Source: Adiantum capillus-veneris (taxonomy: Eukaryota; Streptophyta; Polypodiopsida; Polypodiales; Pteridaceae). Taken from it: a DNA stretch of 64,000 nt. The notes beneath the pieces were generated by a model. That model ran no database searches, had not been told where the DNA came from, and was given only the letters and a program-made list of their open reading frames with translations. Each line of letters begins with the position of its first letter. The first letter of the stretch is position 1. The translations under genes and the position numbers were made by a program. Of the stretch, positions 1 through 10,468 are shown piece after piece. Location: assembly GCA_014529385.2 (NCBI GenBank), contig CM043942.1:19047991-19111990 (forward strand), read 5' to 3'.

Positions 1-3000
1 CTAAGGGTAAGTACTTCTCCCATTGGGATCTTTGATCTACTTCCGTTACATAGGCTTTTAGTAGATCGAGAATAGTTAGGTTAGCTATTTCACTTTGGCC
101 ATCAGTTTGTGGATGATAGGCCGAAGAGAAGTTTAGCCTTGTTCCTAAATTCTCAAAGAGACCCTTCCAGAAATTACTGGTCATTCTAGGATCTCTATCC
201 GACACTATGGACATTGGCAAGCCATGGTACTTGAAAATTTGTGAAATGAAGAGGGTTGCCATTTGATGGGCTTTGATAGTCTTTTTGACAGGTATAAAAT
301 GAGCTTGTTTACTGAACCTGTCTACTATCGTCCATATTCCCGTATTCCCATGGATAGACTTAGGCAATCCAAAGATAAAATCCATGGATATGCTCTCCCA
401 CGGTGAATTAGGGATTGGCAAGGGTTGAAGCAATCCAAGTTGCTTCCCTCTATCAAATTTTGTCTTTTGACATACCACACATTTGGAAACATACTCATGT
501 ATGTTCACTTTCATGGTAGGCCAATAGAAATATGTTTCCATTCCCTTTAGGGTAGACTGAATCCCTCTATGCCCCGCATATGGGGGAGCATGAGATTCAT
601 ACATTACTTTCTCACGTAGTGAGTTAGTAACGCATAGTCTATTGCCATAGAGAAGATAACCATCTTGTAAAGTAAATGGTTCTTCTTTCTTCCCTAATGC
701 AAGGGCTGAAATCACATCTCTAAAATCGGGATCAATAGCATACTCATCTATCATTGAAGATAGATCATTGTGAGTTGCTATGGAAACCGCATTCACTCTC
801 GGTCGTCTTGAGAGTGCATCGGCTACTTGATTATGCTTGCCAGCTATGTGAGCAATATGAAAATGAAATTGCGAAAGGAAATTTGCCCACCTCATTTGTT
901 TGTCGGAGAGCTTGGTCTGCGTCATGAAGTACTTAAGACTTTGGTGATCCGTTCGCAGAATGAAAGGAGTCCCCAATAAATAGTGCTTCCATGAGTCTAA
1001 GGCATGTAGAACTGCAAGGAGTTCTTTTTCGTATATGCCTAGAGCTTGCTCAACAGGGTCGAGCCTTCGACTCTCATAGCCTATGGCGTGCCCTTCTTGG
1101 AGCAAAACAGCTCCAAGGAAATCACCACAAGCATCACATTGGACCTCAAATGGTTTTGAGAGATCCGGTAGTGTAAGCACAGGTTGAGAGATAAGCTTTT
1201 CTTTAAGCTTTTCGAAAGCATTGTTCTCCTTAGCAGACCACGTATACCTAACATTTTTCTTTGTTAGGTCATGTAATGGTCCCGCAATTTGTGAGAACTT
1301 TTCTATGAAGCGTCTATAGTATGCACACATACCTATAAAGCTTCTTAGTTCATGAAGATTCCTTGGTTTAGGCCATCCTTTTATTACCTCTAACTTGGAT
1401 GGATCCATTTGGATTCCATCTTGAGAGATAATGTGACCTAAATATTGAATCTCTTGCAAGAAAAATTCACTTTTCTTTCGATTAACATAAAGTTTATTCT
1501 CTCTTAAAACTTGAAATATTACCTGGAGGTGTTGCTTATGTTCCTCTAATGAATTAGAGTAGATGATAATATCATCAAAGAACACTCCAGTGAAGGTTCG
1601 ATGAGGTCTGAACAGCTTCTCCATCAAGCGGTTAAATGTGGCTGGTGCATTAGTCAAGCCAAAAGGCATGACAATGTATTCGTAAAGACCAAATGTCGTA
1701 CGAAATGCGGTCTTTACAATGTCTTGATCAACTATCCTTATTTGATGATGGCCACTTTTTAGGTCAATCCTACTGAAGTAGGTCGATCCTTGTAGCTTAT
1801 CAAATAGGTCTTCTACCCGTGGAACGGGAAACCTATTCTTGATAGTGATCCTATTTAGTGCTCTATAGTCGACACACATACGATATGTGCCGTCTTTCTT
1901 TTGCACTAATAGCACAGGTGAGCAAAATGGAGATGAGCTAGGCCTAACCATGCCCTTCTCAATTAACTCATGCACTTGCCGCATAATCTCCTCTTGTTGA
2001 GCTTGAGAAACTCTATAAGGAGGTTTGTTAGGCGGTGAACTTCCTGGAAGAAGTTCAATTGCATGGTCGTCATTACCTCGTTTAGGAGGTAGCTCACAAG
2101 GGATGTCGTCAATAAAGACATCTTGAAACCCCTTGAGAAAATTGGATAACTCTAATTCCTTTTGGTTGCTTTTATTTTCTTTTGCTAAAGCATTAGGTTC
2201 ATTTTGAGAATCTTTAACAAAAATCATGTACACGGAAATAGAGCTCTTTATTGACTTGTTGAAAGCTGGTGTATGTACAATGGGGATGGTGTTACCCATC
2301 TCCCTAGCATCTATATACATGTCCTTTTCCCTGAACTTAAAGGAGATTCTCCTTTCAGGAAATTTAACATGGGCAGCCAGACGGTCAAACCATGGTGCCC
2401 CTAGGATTACATCCTCATGCTTGAGAGGAGAGATAAAGAAGTCCTCTTTGTCCACATAGCCTTGGACATGAAGCCTCAATTTCCCGATTAAGGGAGTGAC
2501 TGAAGCTTCTTGCCCCTTGAAGGCACTGTCTGCGGGTAGGATATCTCCCATCTCGTAGGATTGTATGCCTAGCTTGGTGGCTAACTCCATAGATATAAAA
2601 TTGTGAGTAGAACCAAGGTCAAAGAGAATAAAAGCATCATGTTCTCTTACCTTTCCCCAAGCATGGCATAGAGGAGATCCTTTGTGGTGAATTTGGTGAA
2701 TCTCCTCCTCTTGGATTTCAACCAAAGAAGCTCTAGGAGGATCTTGGCGGTTGTTCTTTTGGGGACAAGCGCGGTACGCATGCCCTTGTTCGCCGCACTT
2801 GAAACACCGGTTATCTTTACGATAACGCTCAAGCTCTTCAGGAGAGAGTTTATTCTTTCCTTTGTAAACTCCCTTCTCTTTGGCTTTGTTGGAATTGCCC
2901 TTAGGAGACTTTTGGACATTGTCCTTCCCCTTAGGCTCATTGGAACCCTTGTTTTCCGGGGGCTTATTATTTCTTTTACCCCCCGATTGGAAATTGATTC

Positions 3001-4252
3001 GCGAGGCCACCATAGTATGGTGTATTACCGCCGATATGGTACGTGGCCTTTGGGAGTTGACATACTCCGCCATTTCTTCGGTTAAGCCCGCACAAAATTG
3101 TTGCTTTTGCTCTCCAAAATCCAACTTTTTGAAGACAGTGGCTTTGAGTTGTAGGTCCCAAAACTTGTCTACATATTTGTGGATGGATTCATTGGGAGAG
3201 AGCTTTAAGCTTCGCCATTCGGTGAGTACTTTGTCTTTGGCATCGGTGGCCAAAAACTGCTTCATAATGGAAGCTCTTAAAGCCTTCCATGTTCGTGGAG
3301 CTTCACCGTTGGCTCGTAGGCTAGACCACCATTGTCTGGCGGACTTTTGAAAGTGCATAGCTACATGGCGTAGCTTAGAGGACTCCGTGAAGCCCTCATC
3401 TCCAAACGCCGCATCGAATTGCTGGATAAAGGCCAAAACCTTGTCTGTAGCACCGAAGGTGCCATCATAGGTAAGGAAAGAGATGCTCTTCCCTCCCTCT
3501 TTGAATTTCTTCAGCTTGGACGACCTCTTCCATGCGGCATAGGATTTTCTATGGCCTCTTCTTTTTGATGGTTCAAAAGTTGCACCATCACTTTCTTCAG
3601 AAGATGAAGAATTTGAAGAAGGTGGAGAAGAGGGTGACCTCTTTCTCGCCTTTTTCTTATCTTGATCTTTGTCGTCTTCACCATAGCTTTCATGAGAGGA
3701 AGAGGATGAAGAAGATGGAGAAGAGGGTGTCCTCTTTCTCGCCTTTTTCTTCTCTTGCTTTTTATCATCCCTCTTTGAATTATGGCGTGGAGAAGAGTGT
3801 GATGGTCTTCTCCGCTTTGGTGGTGATGGAGAGCGTTTAGCCCGCCGTCTTCGTGGAGCCATCTCCCCCGAGGTGGCGGGAGACTCGCTTCTTTCTCGTT
3901 CCTTCGGTGGGGGATCTTGAGTTCTCCTTTGGGAAGGAGATGCATCATCAAGAAGTAAGTTCTTGAGCCCTTCATATGGATTCTCTTCTTCTTCCCGAAT
4001 CGGAGAGAGACCTCTTTTGGTAGTCTCACAGGGAGGCTTCCTAGGTGTTCTCTCGTCATGGTGATGAGCTTGGAGAATCCCGTGAGCACGGAGTTGCCGT
4101 TGCACTTCACTTTGGAGAGATGGATTGCCCATGGCTTGTTGAAGCCTAGAAACAAGATAATTAACAAGCATTGAAGCATCATTAGTAGCTTGCTCATGAG
4201 CAAAATCAAAGTTATCAACATTAATTTCACTCTCTTTAATATTGTCAGCCAT
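1..4252 (-). CDS. Ty3/gypsy Gag-Pol polyprotein (partial, open to window edge)
   Basis: Starting at the ATG at 4252-4250, I read 1417 codons without a stop to position 1. Order of parts by approximate residue: N-terminal segment, then a Ser/Arg/Lys-rich stretch (about 110-235) holding a duplicated KKKARKR-type block; retrotransposon Gag domain (about 260-380); CCHC zinc knuckle CFKCGEQGHAYRAC (about 482-496); aspartic protease with FDLGSTH, so Asp-Leu-Gly instead of the usual Asp-Ser/Thr-Gly (about 542); reverse transcriptase with VDYRALN (about 795) and FFDDIIIYS at the catalytic site (about 888); RNase H (about 1037-1130); integrase with an HHCC zinc finger (CVVC about 1259) and D-D-E residues in SMDFIFG, SDRDP and GQSE. 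Gag and pol share one frame with no stop or shift. No chromodomain can be judged because the C-terminus is missing. It supplies capsid and enzymes for copying the element through RNA. Confidence 0.9.
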   Translation of the reverse strand, partial: MADNIKESEINVDNFDFAHEQATNDASMLVNYLVSRLQQAMGNPSLQSEVQRQLRAHGILQAHHHDERTPRKPPCETTKRGLSPIREEEENPYEGLKNLLLDDASPSQRRTQDPPPKERERSESPATSGEMAPRRRRAKRSPSPPKRRRPSHSSPRHNSKRDDKKQEKKKARKRTPSSPSSSSSSSHESYGEDDKDQDKKKARKRSPSSPPSSNSSSSEESDGATFEPSKRRGHRKSYAAWKRSSKLKKFKEGGKSISFLTYDGTFGATDKVLAFIQQFDAAFGDEGFTESSKLRHVAMHFQKSARQWWSSLRANGEAPRTWKALRASIMKQFLATDAKDKVLTEWRSLKLSPNESIHKYVDKFWDLQLKATVFKKLDFGEQKQQFCAGLTEEMAEYVNSQRPRTISAVIHHTMVASRINFQSGGKRNNKPPENKGSNEPKGKDNVQKSPKGNSNKAKEKGVYKGKNKLSPEELERYRKDNRCFKCGEQGHAYRACPQKNNRQDPPRASLVEIQEEEIHQIHHKGSPLCHAWGKVREHDAFILFDLGSTHNFISMELATKLGIQSYEMGDILPADSAFKGQEASVTPLIGKLRLHVQGYVDKEDFFISPLKHEDVILGAPWFDRLAAHVKFPERRISFKFREKDMYIDAREMGNTIPIVHTPAFNKSIKSSISVYMIFVKDSQNEPNALAKENKSNQKELELSNFLKGFQDVFIDDIPCELPPKRGNDDHAIELLPGSSPPNKPPYRVSQAQQEEIMRQVHELIEKGMVRPSSSPFCSPVLLVQKKDGTYRMCVDYRALNRITIKNRFPVPRVEDLFDKLQGSTYFSRIDLKSGHHQIRIVDQDIVKTAFRTTFGLYEYIVMPFGLTNAPATFNRLMEKLFRPHRTFTGVFFDDIIIYSNSLEEHKQHLQVIFQVLRENKLYVNRKKSEFFLQEIQYLGHIISQDGIQMDPSKLEVIKGWPKPRNLHELRSFIGMCAYYRRFIEKFSQIAGPLHDLTKKNVRYTWSAKENNAFEKLKEKLISQPVLTLPDLSKPFEVQCDACGDFLGAVLLQEGHAIGYESRRLDPVEQALGIYEKELLAVLHALDSWKHYLLGTPFILRTDHQSLKYFMTQTKLSDKQMRWANFLSQFHFHIAHIAGKHNQVADALSRRPRVNAVSIATHNDLSSMIDEYAIDPDFRDVISALALGKKEEPFTLQDGYLLYGNRLCVTNSLREKVMYESHAPPYAGHRGIQSTLKGMETYFYWPTMKVNIHEYVSKCVVCQKTKFDRGKQLGLLQPLPIPNSPWESISMDFIFGLPKSIHGNTGIWTIVDRFSKQAHFIPVKKTIKAHQMATLFISQIFKYHGLPMSIVSDRDPRMTSNFWKGLFENLGTRLNFSSAYHPQTDGQSEIANLTILDLLKAYVTEVDQRSQWEKYLPL

Positions 4253-4654
4253 TCTAACAACTTTTAGGTGTAAACTTTTTAGGTGTACTTTGGCACTTCA
4301 AGCCCTAGTTGCTACTCCTCTTTACCCCTTTAGAAAAAGCACTCAAGCTACTGTACCCGCGGCTCGAATACCATTAATTGCAAGGAATAGAAGAGAGGGT
4401 CTTTCGACACCAAAACAGCACCGGCTCCTGTCAAGCTTCTAATAGCTCAAATGTGGTTAAGCCGTAGGCAAGCCCCGTAGGACTCCACTATTAAGACCAT
4501 AGCTCTCGACGGTGATGCCCCGTTAACTGCACAAAGGCAGGCGCACTGCAAGGCTAAAAAATCCCTATTCTACTTACTCACAGGCAATTAATAATACCAA
4601 CCATTTGTAGCTAGCTTGAGGACCTCCCTTCTTGAGCAAGAAAAGAGAAACCTT
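4253..4654 (-). other. Untranslated leader of the Ty3/gypsy element
   Basis: About 400 bases lie between the primer binding site and the gag start. I see no long frame or clear internal repeat. It would carry packaging and dimerisation signals, but none can be recognised by eye. Confidence 0.5.
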
Positions 4655-4668
4655 GAGCTCTGATACCA
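4655..4668 (-). other. Primer binding site (initiator tRNA-Met type)
   Basis: The minus strand reads TGGTATCAGAGC, the standard plant LTR-retrotransposon site complementary to the 3' end of initiator methionine tRNA. It lies one base from the LTR end (TGT...ACA) at 4670, which fixes element orientation. Confidence 0.85.
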
Positions 4669-4669
4669 A

Positions 4670-6197
4670 TGTAACATTTAATGGCCTAAAATCTTTTGTG
4701 TAGCGGAATTTAGCATGAACATAGTGGGCATTTCATTAGAGTTGATTCCTAATGAGAATTACAAGAGTGCTTGGGTGGAGAGAGCAACAAAAAGCATAAC
4801 ACCTAGTTAGATAGCATCGACAATACTTTCAAAAGAGAGAGCAATTAAGCTATTGACAACAGTTGAGGACCGGATTTGCATGGAGCCGGTCCCCCCTCCA
4901 AAAGGCTTTGTATTATGGTTTCTCCCATCAAGAGAGACATTGTACAATACAATTCTTTGTGTTCCTTCAAGACTAGCTAGTGCAATGAAGCTGGAAGCTT
5001 CATACACCAAGCAAAACACTTAATCAAACACAACTTGAATTATCCCCGTTCTCAGACCCAAGACCTCACACACCTTCGAAGATGGTGAGAGCTAGCAGGG
5101 TATGAGAGTAGATTGAGAGGAAAAAGAAGTATCTTACGAGAAAGAAGTACATCTCCTCACATAATCACTCATATTAGCATAGCTTAGCTTAGTAATTAGC
5201 TTGGTAGAGAAGATGAGCATGCATTGAAGCTTGGCTCTTGGTTGGATTTGCATCTACATGCCAAGAGAGTGTTGATGTAGGCTTCTATCTCACAAGCTTG
5301 GAGTAGGTGATGAGCTCTCCATTAAAGCTTGGGAGGAGATAGAGTATTTTCCCTTCACACATGGTCAAGTGTGAGAGTGTGTGTGTCAATGCCCAGCAAA
5401 AATCAGCCCCCTCTCTCTCTTGGGCGAGCCCTAGCTGCTATGTTAGTCTGGCTTTTGCCTCATTGGACCTCCCCAGGTCAAGCCAATAGGGATTAAGCAG
5501 CATAAGTGATAGCCTTCTGACATGTGTCCCCCTTTCCCCTTTTGTGAGAGCTTTAGGTAATTAAATAATTAAACTAAACTCTCATTGGACCCCTTTGCCT
5601 CCTGGCCAATAGGAATCAGGCAAGCCATGGGGCTCCTGAATGCTCATTGGACCCCTTGGGAGACTGCCCAATAGTCTTCTAGGACACTTAATTCTGATTG
5701 GTTTCTTTTATTAAATGTTTTTAAATTAATTAAACTAGATTTACTCTAGCCTAATTCTCATTGGTCCACTTCAAGGGTCTTCCAATAGGAATTGGGCACA
5801 CCTTGTGGGCATCTGGCCTAGGGAGCTGACATGTGTCCCTCATTCCCTTTGTGTAAAGGGAGCCTGTGTGTGTGTGTGTGGCTTTCTCTCTCATCCCCTA
5901 GCTTTGGGGCTCGCCCCCTCCCATGTAGGGATATGCAAAGACTTTTTGAGCTCACACTAAGCATCCAATTTTCCCTAGGGTTAACCTTTGGACACAACCT
6001 TTGAATTTTGGAACCTTAGCATTTTGGAAGTCTTAATGGGCTGAACCTTAGGGTCTTTTTGGCCCATTGTTTCACATGGCTCTTTTGCAGATGGCCCCCC
6101 CTTTGGATCCCTATTTTGCCTCCTTTGGATCCCTAGTGTGGCCGGTCTGCTAACTTAACCAATATTCTAGCTTTTTCTCCCTTGGCACTTCCCCACA
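4670..6197 (-). repeat. 5' LTR of the Ty3/gypsy element (about 1.53 kb)
   Basis: The inner end is fixed by the primer binding site. On the plus strand the repeat begins TGTAACATTT at 4670. The outer end is placed at ...CCCCACA (6197) because it gives the inverted TGT/ACA ends and because a copia gag fragment follows at once; this outer end is an inference. A diverged relative of its inner half is at 21540-22275 (shared block with GGAGCCGGTCCCCCCTCC). Confidence 0.6.
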
Positions 6198-6244
6198 TTA
6201 AATGATCAGTTTAATATGAGAAAATCATTTAGGAGAATTAGATA

Positions 6245-6430
6245 TTGATTATTATGACACCTTCCCTACAAAGAAGAAATGTATTCTGGCGAAATTGTGT
6301 TTCTACTTCACGATCTTCAAGAACTCCATCACCCTCACCCCAACCGAGAAATATTACATGCACATATTGCTTTAAGTTGGGACATTATAGGGAAGATTGC
6401 TTGAAGCGTGCTTATGACAAGCAAAAACCT
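6245..6430 (+). pseudogene. Ty1/copia gag remnant with zinc knuckle
   Basis: The plus strand encodes CTYCFKLGHYREDC followed by a basic tail, the CCHC zinc knuckle (C-x2-C-x4-H-x4-C) of a copia-type Gag. Upstream gag sequence is cut off at the neighbouring gypsy LTR, and the frame runs downstream into a poly-G tract near 6482-6501 and then stops. Protease, integrase and reverse transcriptase are absent, so only the ends of an element remain: a short gag piece joined almost directly to the 3' polypurine tract and LTR. Confidence 0.65.
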
Positions 6431-6704
6431 AGGGCAAATGCTTCAACCGAGTCACACTTTGCAGAAGAGGGAGGGGAGGGGTGGGGGGGGGGGGGGGGGG
6501 GTTGGAAGAGGATATATGTGAATTTTTTTTTGATAAATGTGATCTTCATAGGTGAAATGCTAATACTAGTTTGTGCTTCTTGAAAGGTGTGCAACAGTCT
6601 GGATGAAAGGGGATGAAGAGAGCATCTCAAAAGATCCACGTACAAAGAAGAAGTCTGTGATTATCAGCATTACTCAAGTGAAAATTTTTATCTAATTTTC
6701 CCTT

Positions 6705-6845
6705 CAACAGAGGGGGAATATTGAAAGTAATAATTTGTTATTAATTTATGAGGCGCAGGACACCGAAATGGTACTGTAATCCATGTCTATAAATGTAAAC
6801 ACAAATCAATAAAATGAGTTTGATCGCATATCAACCTTAAGCGTC
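6705..6845 (+). repeat. Polypurine tract and start of a copia 3' LTR
   Basis: A purine run (AACAGAGGGGGAATA, ending about 6720) is followed by TGAAAGTAAT at 6722, the usual arrangement of polypurine tract then LTR start (TG). A TATA-like segment and an AATAAA signal (about 6808) lie just downstream. The LTR's outer end is not clear; it may stop near the CT tract at 6848. Confidence 0.5.
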
Positions 6846-6951
6846 GCCTCTCTCTCTCTCTCTCTTTATGTTGCAATGCCACCATCTCTCTTTATCTGTG
6901 TGTGCTTAACACCCATCATCACCCTTCAACACGAAGAGTTGCAGCTGTGTG

Positions 6952-6955
<4 letters not shown>

Positions 6956-7018
<63 letters not shown>
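6956..7018. repeat. (CT)n microsatellite
   Basis: Uninterrupted CT dinucleotides for about 62 bases. Confidence 0.95.
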
Positions 7019-7022
<4 letters not shown>

Positions 7023-7085
7023 GCTCTTACCCATTTGACGAGTTGCAGCCTGTTGGGTGCAATCTCCTCGTGCTTTCTTGTCATC

Positions 7086-7087
<2 letters not shown>

Positions 7088-7118
<31 letters not shown>
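7088..7118. repeat. (GA)n microsatellite
   Basis: About 15 GA dinucleotides, 70 bases after the longer CT tract and complementary to it, so the two tracts could pair. Confidence 0.95.
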
Positions 7119-7120
<2 letters not shown>

Positions 7121-7715
7121 CCAGTCAATGCGACACAAACTGGTGAGAAGGAAGGGCATGAGAGCATGCAACAGAGCTACCGACGTGGAATTTATTTTTT
7201 TGGGAGGGGAAGGGGGGGGGGGGGGGGTCCTTGGAATATTCCTGGAGTATCATAAAAAGTAACTCCATATGTTTTATTTAGTATATGCTAACGATTTTAA
7301 ACAAGGTGAAGAGGGAGGAAGGCCTGCGAAGTTAAGGGGGGACAGAAGAGAGTAAGTTTAAATAAGTGCCTATAATTATATGAAATCTTTGTTGTGTTTT
7401 AATATAAAATTCTATTATCTACTTTTTAAAAGCGGCTCCTACTGGCTCCCTTAAAATAAGATATATTTATTAAAAGATGCTTTCAAGATTCCCTCTACCC
7501 TCATCGCCTGGCCCTCACCTCCTCCTCCTGTCACCAAAACCTTCTCTTCTGTGTGTTGCCCTTCCCTACCTTTCAGTGCGTCCTTGCGAGCCTGCAAATT
7601 TTCCTTTCCTATGAGCTTGCACCTAAGCTTCTCCCGCATTTCATGGACTTGCACCTACAACATAGCAGTCCCCCACATTATGTCCACTACGCCTATGGCA
7701 AGGAAGGATGCACGA

Positions 7716-7719
<4 letters not shown>

Positions 7720-7765
<46 letters not shown>
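7720..7765. repeat. (GA)n microsatellite
   Basis: About 22 GA dinucleotides. Confidence 0.95.
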
Positions 7766-7769
<4 letters not shown>

Positions 7770-7827
7770 ATTCACCTATGTCTTATGAAGCATCCTTACC
7801 TCTGCTCTATGGCGCGCGTGCGCGTGT

Positions 7828-7828
<1 letters not shown>

Positions 7829-7909
<81 letters not shown>
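7829..7909. repeat. Compound (CA)n(GA)n microsatellite
   Basis: About 31 CA dinucleotides run directly into about 9 GA dinucleotides. A short GC/GT alternating purine-pyrimidine segment (about 7812-7828) precedes them. Confidence 0.95.
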
Positions 7910-8356
7910 GTCCCTAATTGGGAGGCAGGGCCTCCATGTGACCTACCTCCCCCTTCTCAGTCCTCTACTTCTAAATCTCCTCATGCATTTTCTCGACATC
8001 TCCACTAATGGGCCATGTTTCGATTTTCTTATAGTCTGTACTCCCTACTCGCAAATGGCTTATATTACGAAGGGCCCCACTTAAATAATAAGATAAATGG
8101 TGCACATTGCACCTCATGATTTTGAAACAAAAAATATTTTCATACATTACTATTATAAAAAAAGATAGATTTAATAAACATAAAAAATAATATAACAATT
8201 TAGTGATGTGATTTTTTTTTAAAATCCATAAATGAGAGGACCGTTGATCAATATCTCACACAGTGTTCAAGAAAGTCTTTTTGCGTAAGCATACTAGCAT
8301 GCTCCTCGCCTCTGGCCACTTCAGCAATCTCCTGAGTTCCACGCTACCTTCCACTC

Positions 8357-8360
<4 letters not shown>

Positions 8361-8394
<34 letters not shown>
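8361..8394. repeat. (GA)n microsatellite
   Basis: About 17 GA dinucleotides. Confidence 0.9.
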
Positions 8395-8396
<2 letters not shown>

Positions 8397-9559
8397 CATA
8401 GGCGGTTGCGGCAGTAGAGCTGACGGGCTTCTTCATGGTTGCACCAGGCTGAGACGTTCATCGACAATAGCACAACTGTCAGGCCTACGAGACAAATTTT
8501 CTATATGTAAAAAGAATTCACGGTGTTATCACTTCATGCATTCTCTAGAGTGGTTGGCTCAAAGTCACACCCAATCCAACCTTAGCTTGACCCCAAGTCT
8601 CGAAATTTTGCGTAGTGGTAAGCTGTGTATCATTGACGCGACTTACATGTTACAGTTCTATGAGCTTCACTCTACTTGAATTTTACCAATTGCCACTCTG
8701 CAAGATCGACGTTTTTTGTAACCGGGGTGGAGTCGCCTCAAGTGTGGCAAGATACTTTTGCACCTCAGACATACTATATGTACCCACCACAATTGAGCAA
8801 GAGTATGATTAAAGATAGAATAGAAGGCATCAAAAATTCTAAGGCTTATCTAAGGAGATGCTTTACAATGTTTAAAGTCTACTTCATACCCTTATTTCCT
8901 TAATAAAAGCATAGGCCCTAAAGTGTTATTAGGGAGAATCAACTCAGATCCTCGCTTGAGTTGAGAAGAAAAAGCTAGTTGAACGAAAAATGAAAAGCCA
9001 AGCCTTGCGAGCTGGTTTACATGGACGAGAGGGAGAGGGAGATTTTTTATGTCCCTGCTTTCAACACATGTGATGGTCTCATGCATGCAGTGTCACTGTG
9101 TCACGATCCCATTGGTAGCTTGTAAATGGCCAATGTCCTGGCGTTTCCAATTGGAACGCTACCTGTTTTGGGAAGGCTTGGCACAGATTAGCTTCGAGGC
9201 AAAAAGAAAAAACACTGTGTCCATGTGTCCATTCTCTATCTCATGCAGGTCCGTGTAGGAAATCGTTCTCTCTCTCTCTTGTAGCACACGAGTGCACACG
9301 GTTCCGAAGGGCAAGGTGTCATGGTCTCGCAGGTTTGAATGAGGCAATTCTCGCACTGAGTAGGGGACAATGGCGGCGGTGGGATTTCATGCGCAGCTAT
9401 GTGGGAGCGAATTCTCTATCTGATGTTTCAAAGCAGCGCTACGGTGTGTGTTGGACCTCGTCCTGATGGAGAGCAGGGCAGCGGATGGGGCGGAGAGTGG
9501 TGGCATTGCAATGGAGGGTCTGCGATGAATGGAGTGGAAAAATTGCACAGGGCATGTAG

Positions 9560-9561
<2 letters not shown>

Positions 9562-9597
<36 letters not shown>
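9562..9597. repeat. (GA)n microsatellite
   Basis: About 18 GA dinucleotides; a shorter CT tract is at about 9680-9698. Confidence 0.9.
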
Positions 9598-9602
<5 letters not shown>

Positions 9603-10468
9603 CTTGAGATTTTTTCCATGTCGGCTCAAGTATGAGGGGTGCAGGGCAGGCAAGTTGCGTAGCACCTCACAGATGTGCAATCTCTCTCTCTCTCTCTCCT
9701 TCCTTTCTTTGTGCACAGGCGCAAAAGCTGCACTCTCATGACATGCTAGGGTAGGAGCATGTGAAGAGCTTCTCTAGGGAGAACTTGGTGAGGAGGGGCT
9801 TGTTGGTGGGGAGGGGCCTTCGTCATGAATAGGAAGACCTTGGTGAGGATGCATATATGCAGGGACAGAAGGCGGGAGTCTCTTCGTACACGAACATGCA
9901 ACAAAGGACAGCTTACATTTTTGGTAAGCTAACGAGAAGGAATCTTCGGGTTAAATTAATGATAGAAGATGAGAATGAAAAGAAAGAAAGTGTCCCCTGG
10001 CATCGATGAGCAATGGGGCCAAGTGTTCTCACTTGTGGTAAACCATGTACTCTTTACTTCGTTAGCGTAGTAGAGAATTTCAAATCTCTGTCCTCTCATT
10101 AACCCACGTGTCCGACTTTTTCGTTTAATATGGTTCGTATGCTTTTCGACAGCGCTACGCCATCATCCTCTGCCTCTATTTGACTGCGGCTACCTCCACT
10201 CTGTGTAATCTCCTGGGCCTGCGTCACCTGAAGTAATAAGAAAGCGCATCTCCTTGCTCCATGTGTCTTGGTCTTTTCAATGGCATGCACCAGCTATAAC
10301 GCAGGGCTCTCTATAGATTTCTAAAGCCAAGGTAGGAACGCAACCCAACCGCTAGAGGCTGTTGAAAACAGCTGTCGTGCTTGGCACTGTCTTGGAGGCT
10401 TGAGTGCCAAGTTTTGAAAACAACTAGTGAGGGCCTCTCTTCAGATGGAATCACCTATGCATGCATCT

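Larger units (their letters stand above)
1..6197 (-). mobile_element. Ty3/gypsy LTR retrotransposon, 5' portion
   Basis: Read on the minus strand, this segment has the order LTR (6197-4670), primer binding site (4668-4655), leader (4654-4253), then a gag-pol frame that runs off the left edge inside integrase. The 3' end and second LTR lie outside the window. The frame is uninterrupted for all of its visible length, which is unusual here, where most other retroelement genes are broken. The element abuts a truncated copia fragment at 6198, so it probably inserted into that older element; the second LTR is needed to confirm the target duplication. Confidence 0.85.
6846..10330. other. Microsatellite-rich intergenic DNA, no gene recognised
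   Basis: This 3.5-kb stretch holds at least seven long GA, CT or CA tracts separated by short unique sequence. Translated frames here consist largely of Leu-Ser or Arg-Glu runs produced by the dinucleotide tracts and do not resemble proteins. I see no splice-consistent gene, tRNA or transposon end. A poly-G run of about 17 bases is at 7210-7227. Confidence 0.6.

Noticed and set aside
3511-4260. A 249-codon minus-strand frame
   Set aside because: It overlaps the start of gag in another frame. The gag frame from 4252 carries the Gag, zinc-knuckle and pol domains; this one is a basic, Leu/His-rich shadow.
5860-5885. A GT tract near the LTR as a regulatory element
   Set aside because: Short and ordinary; nothing in the sequence links it to regulation.
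6876-8084. Several 100-180 codon frames
   Set aside because: They are made mainly of Leu-Ser, Arg-Glu or Thr-His runs from CT, GA and CA tracts, and have no domain or splice support.
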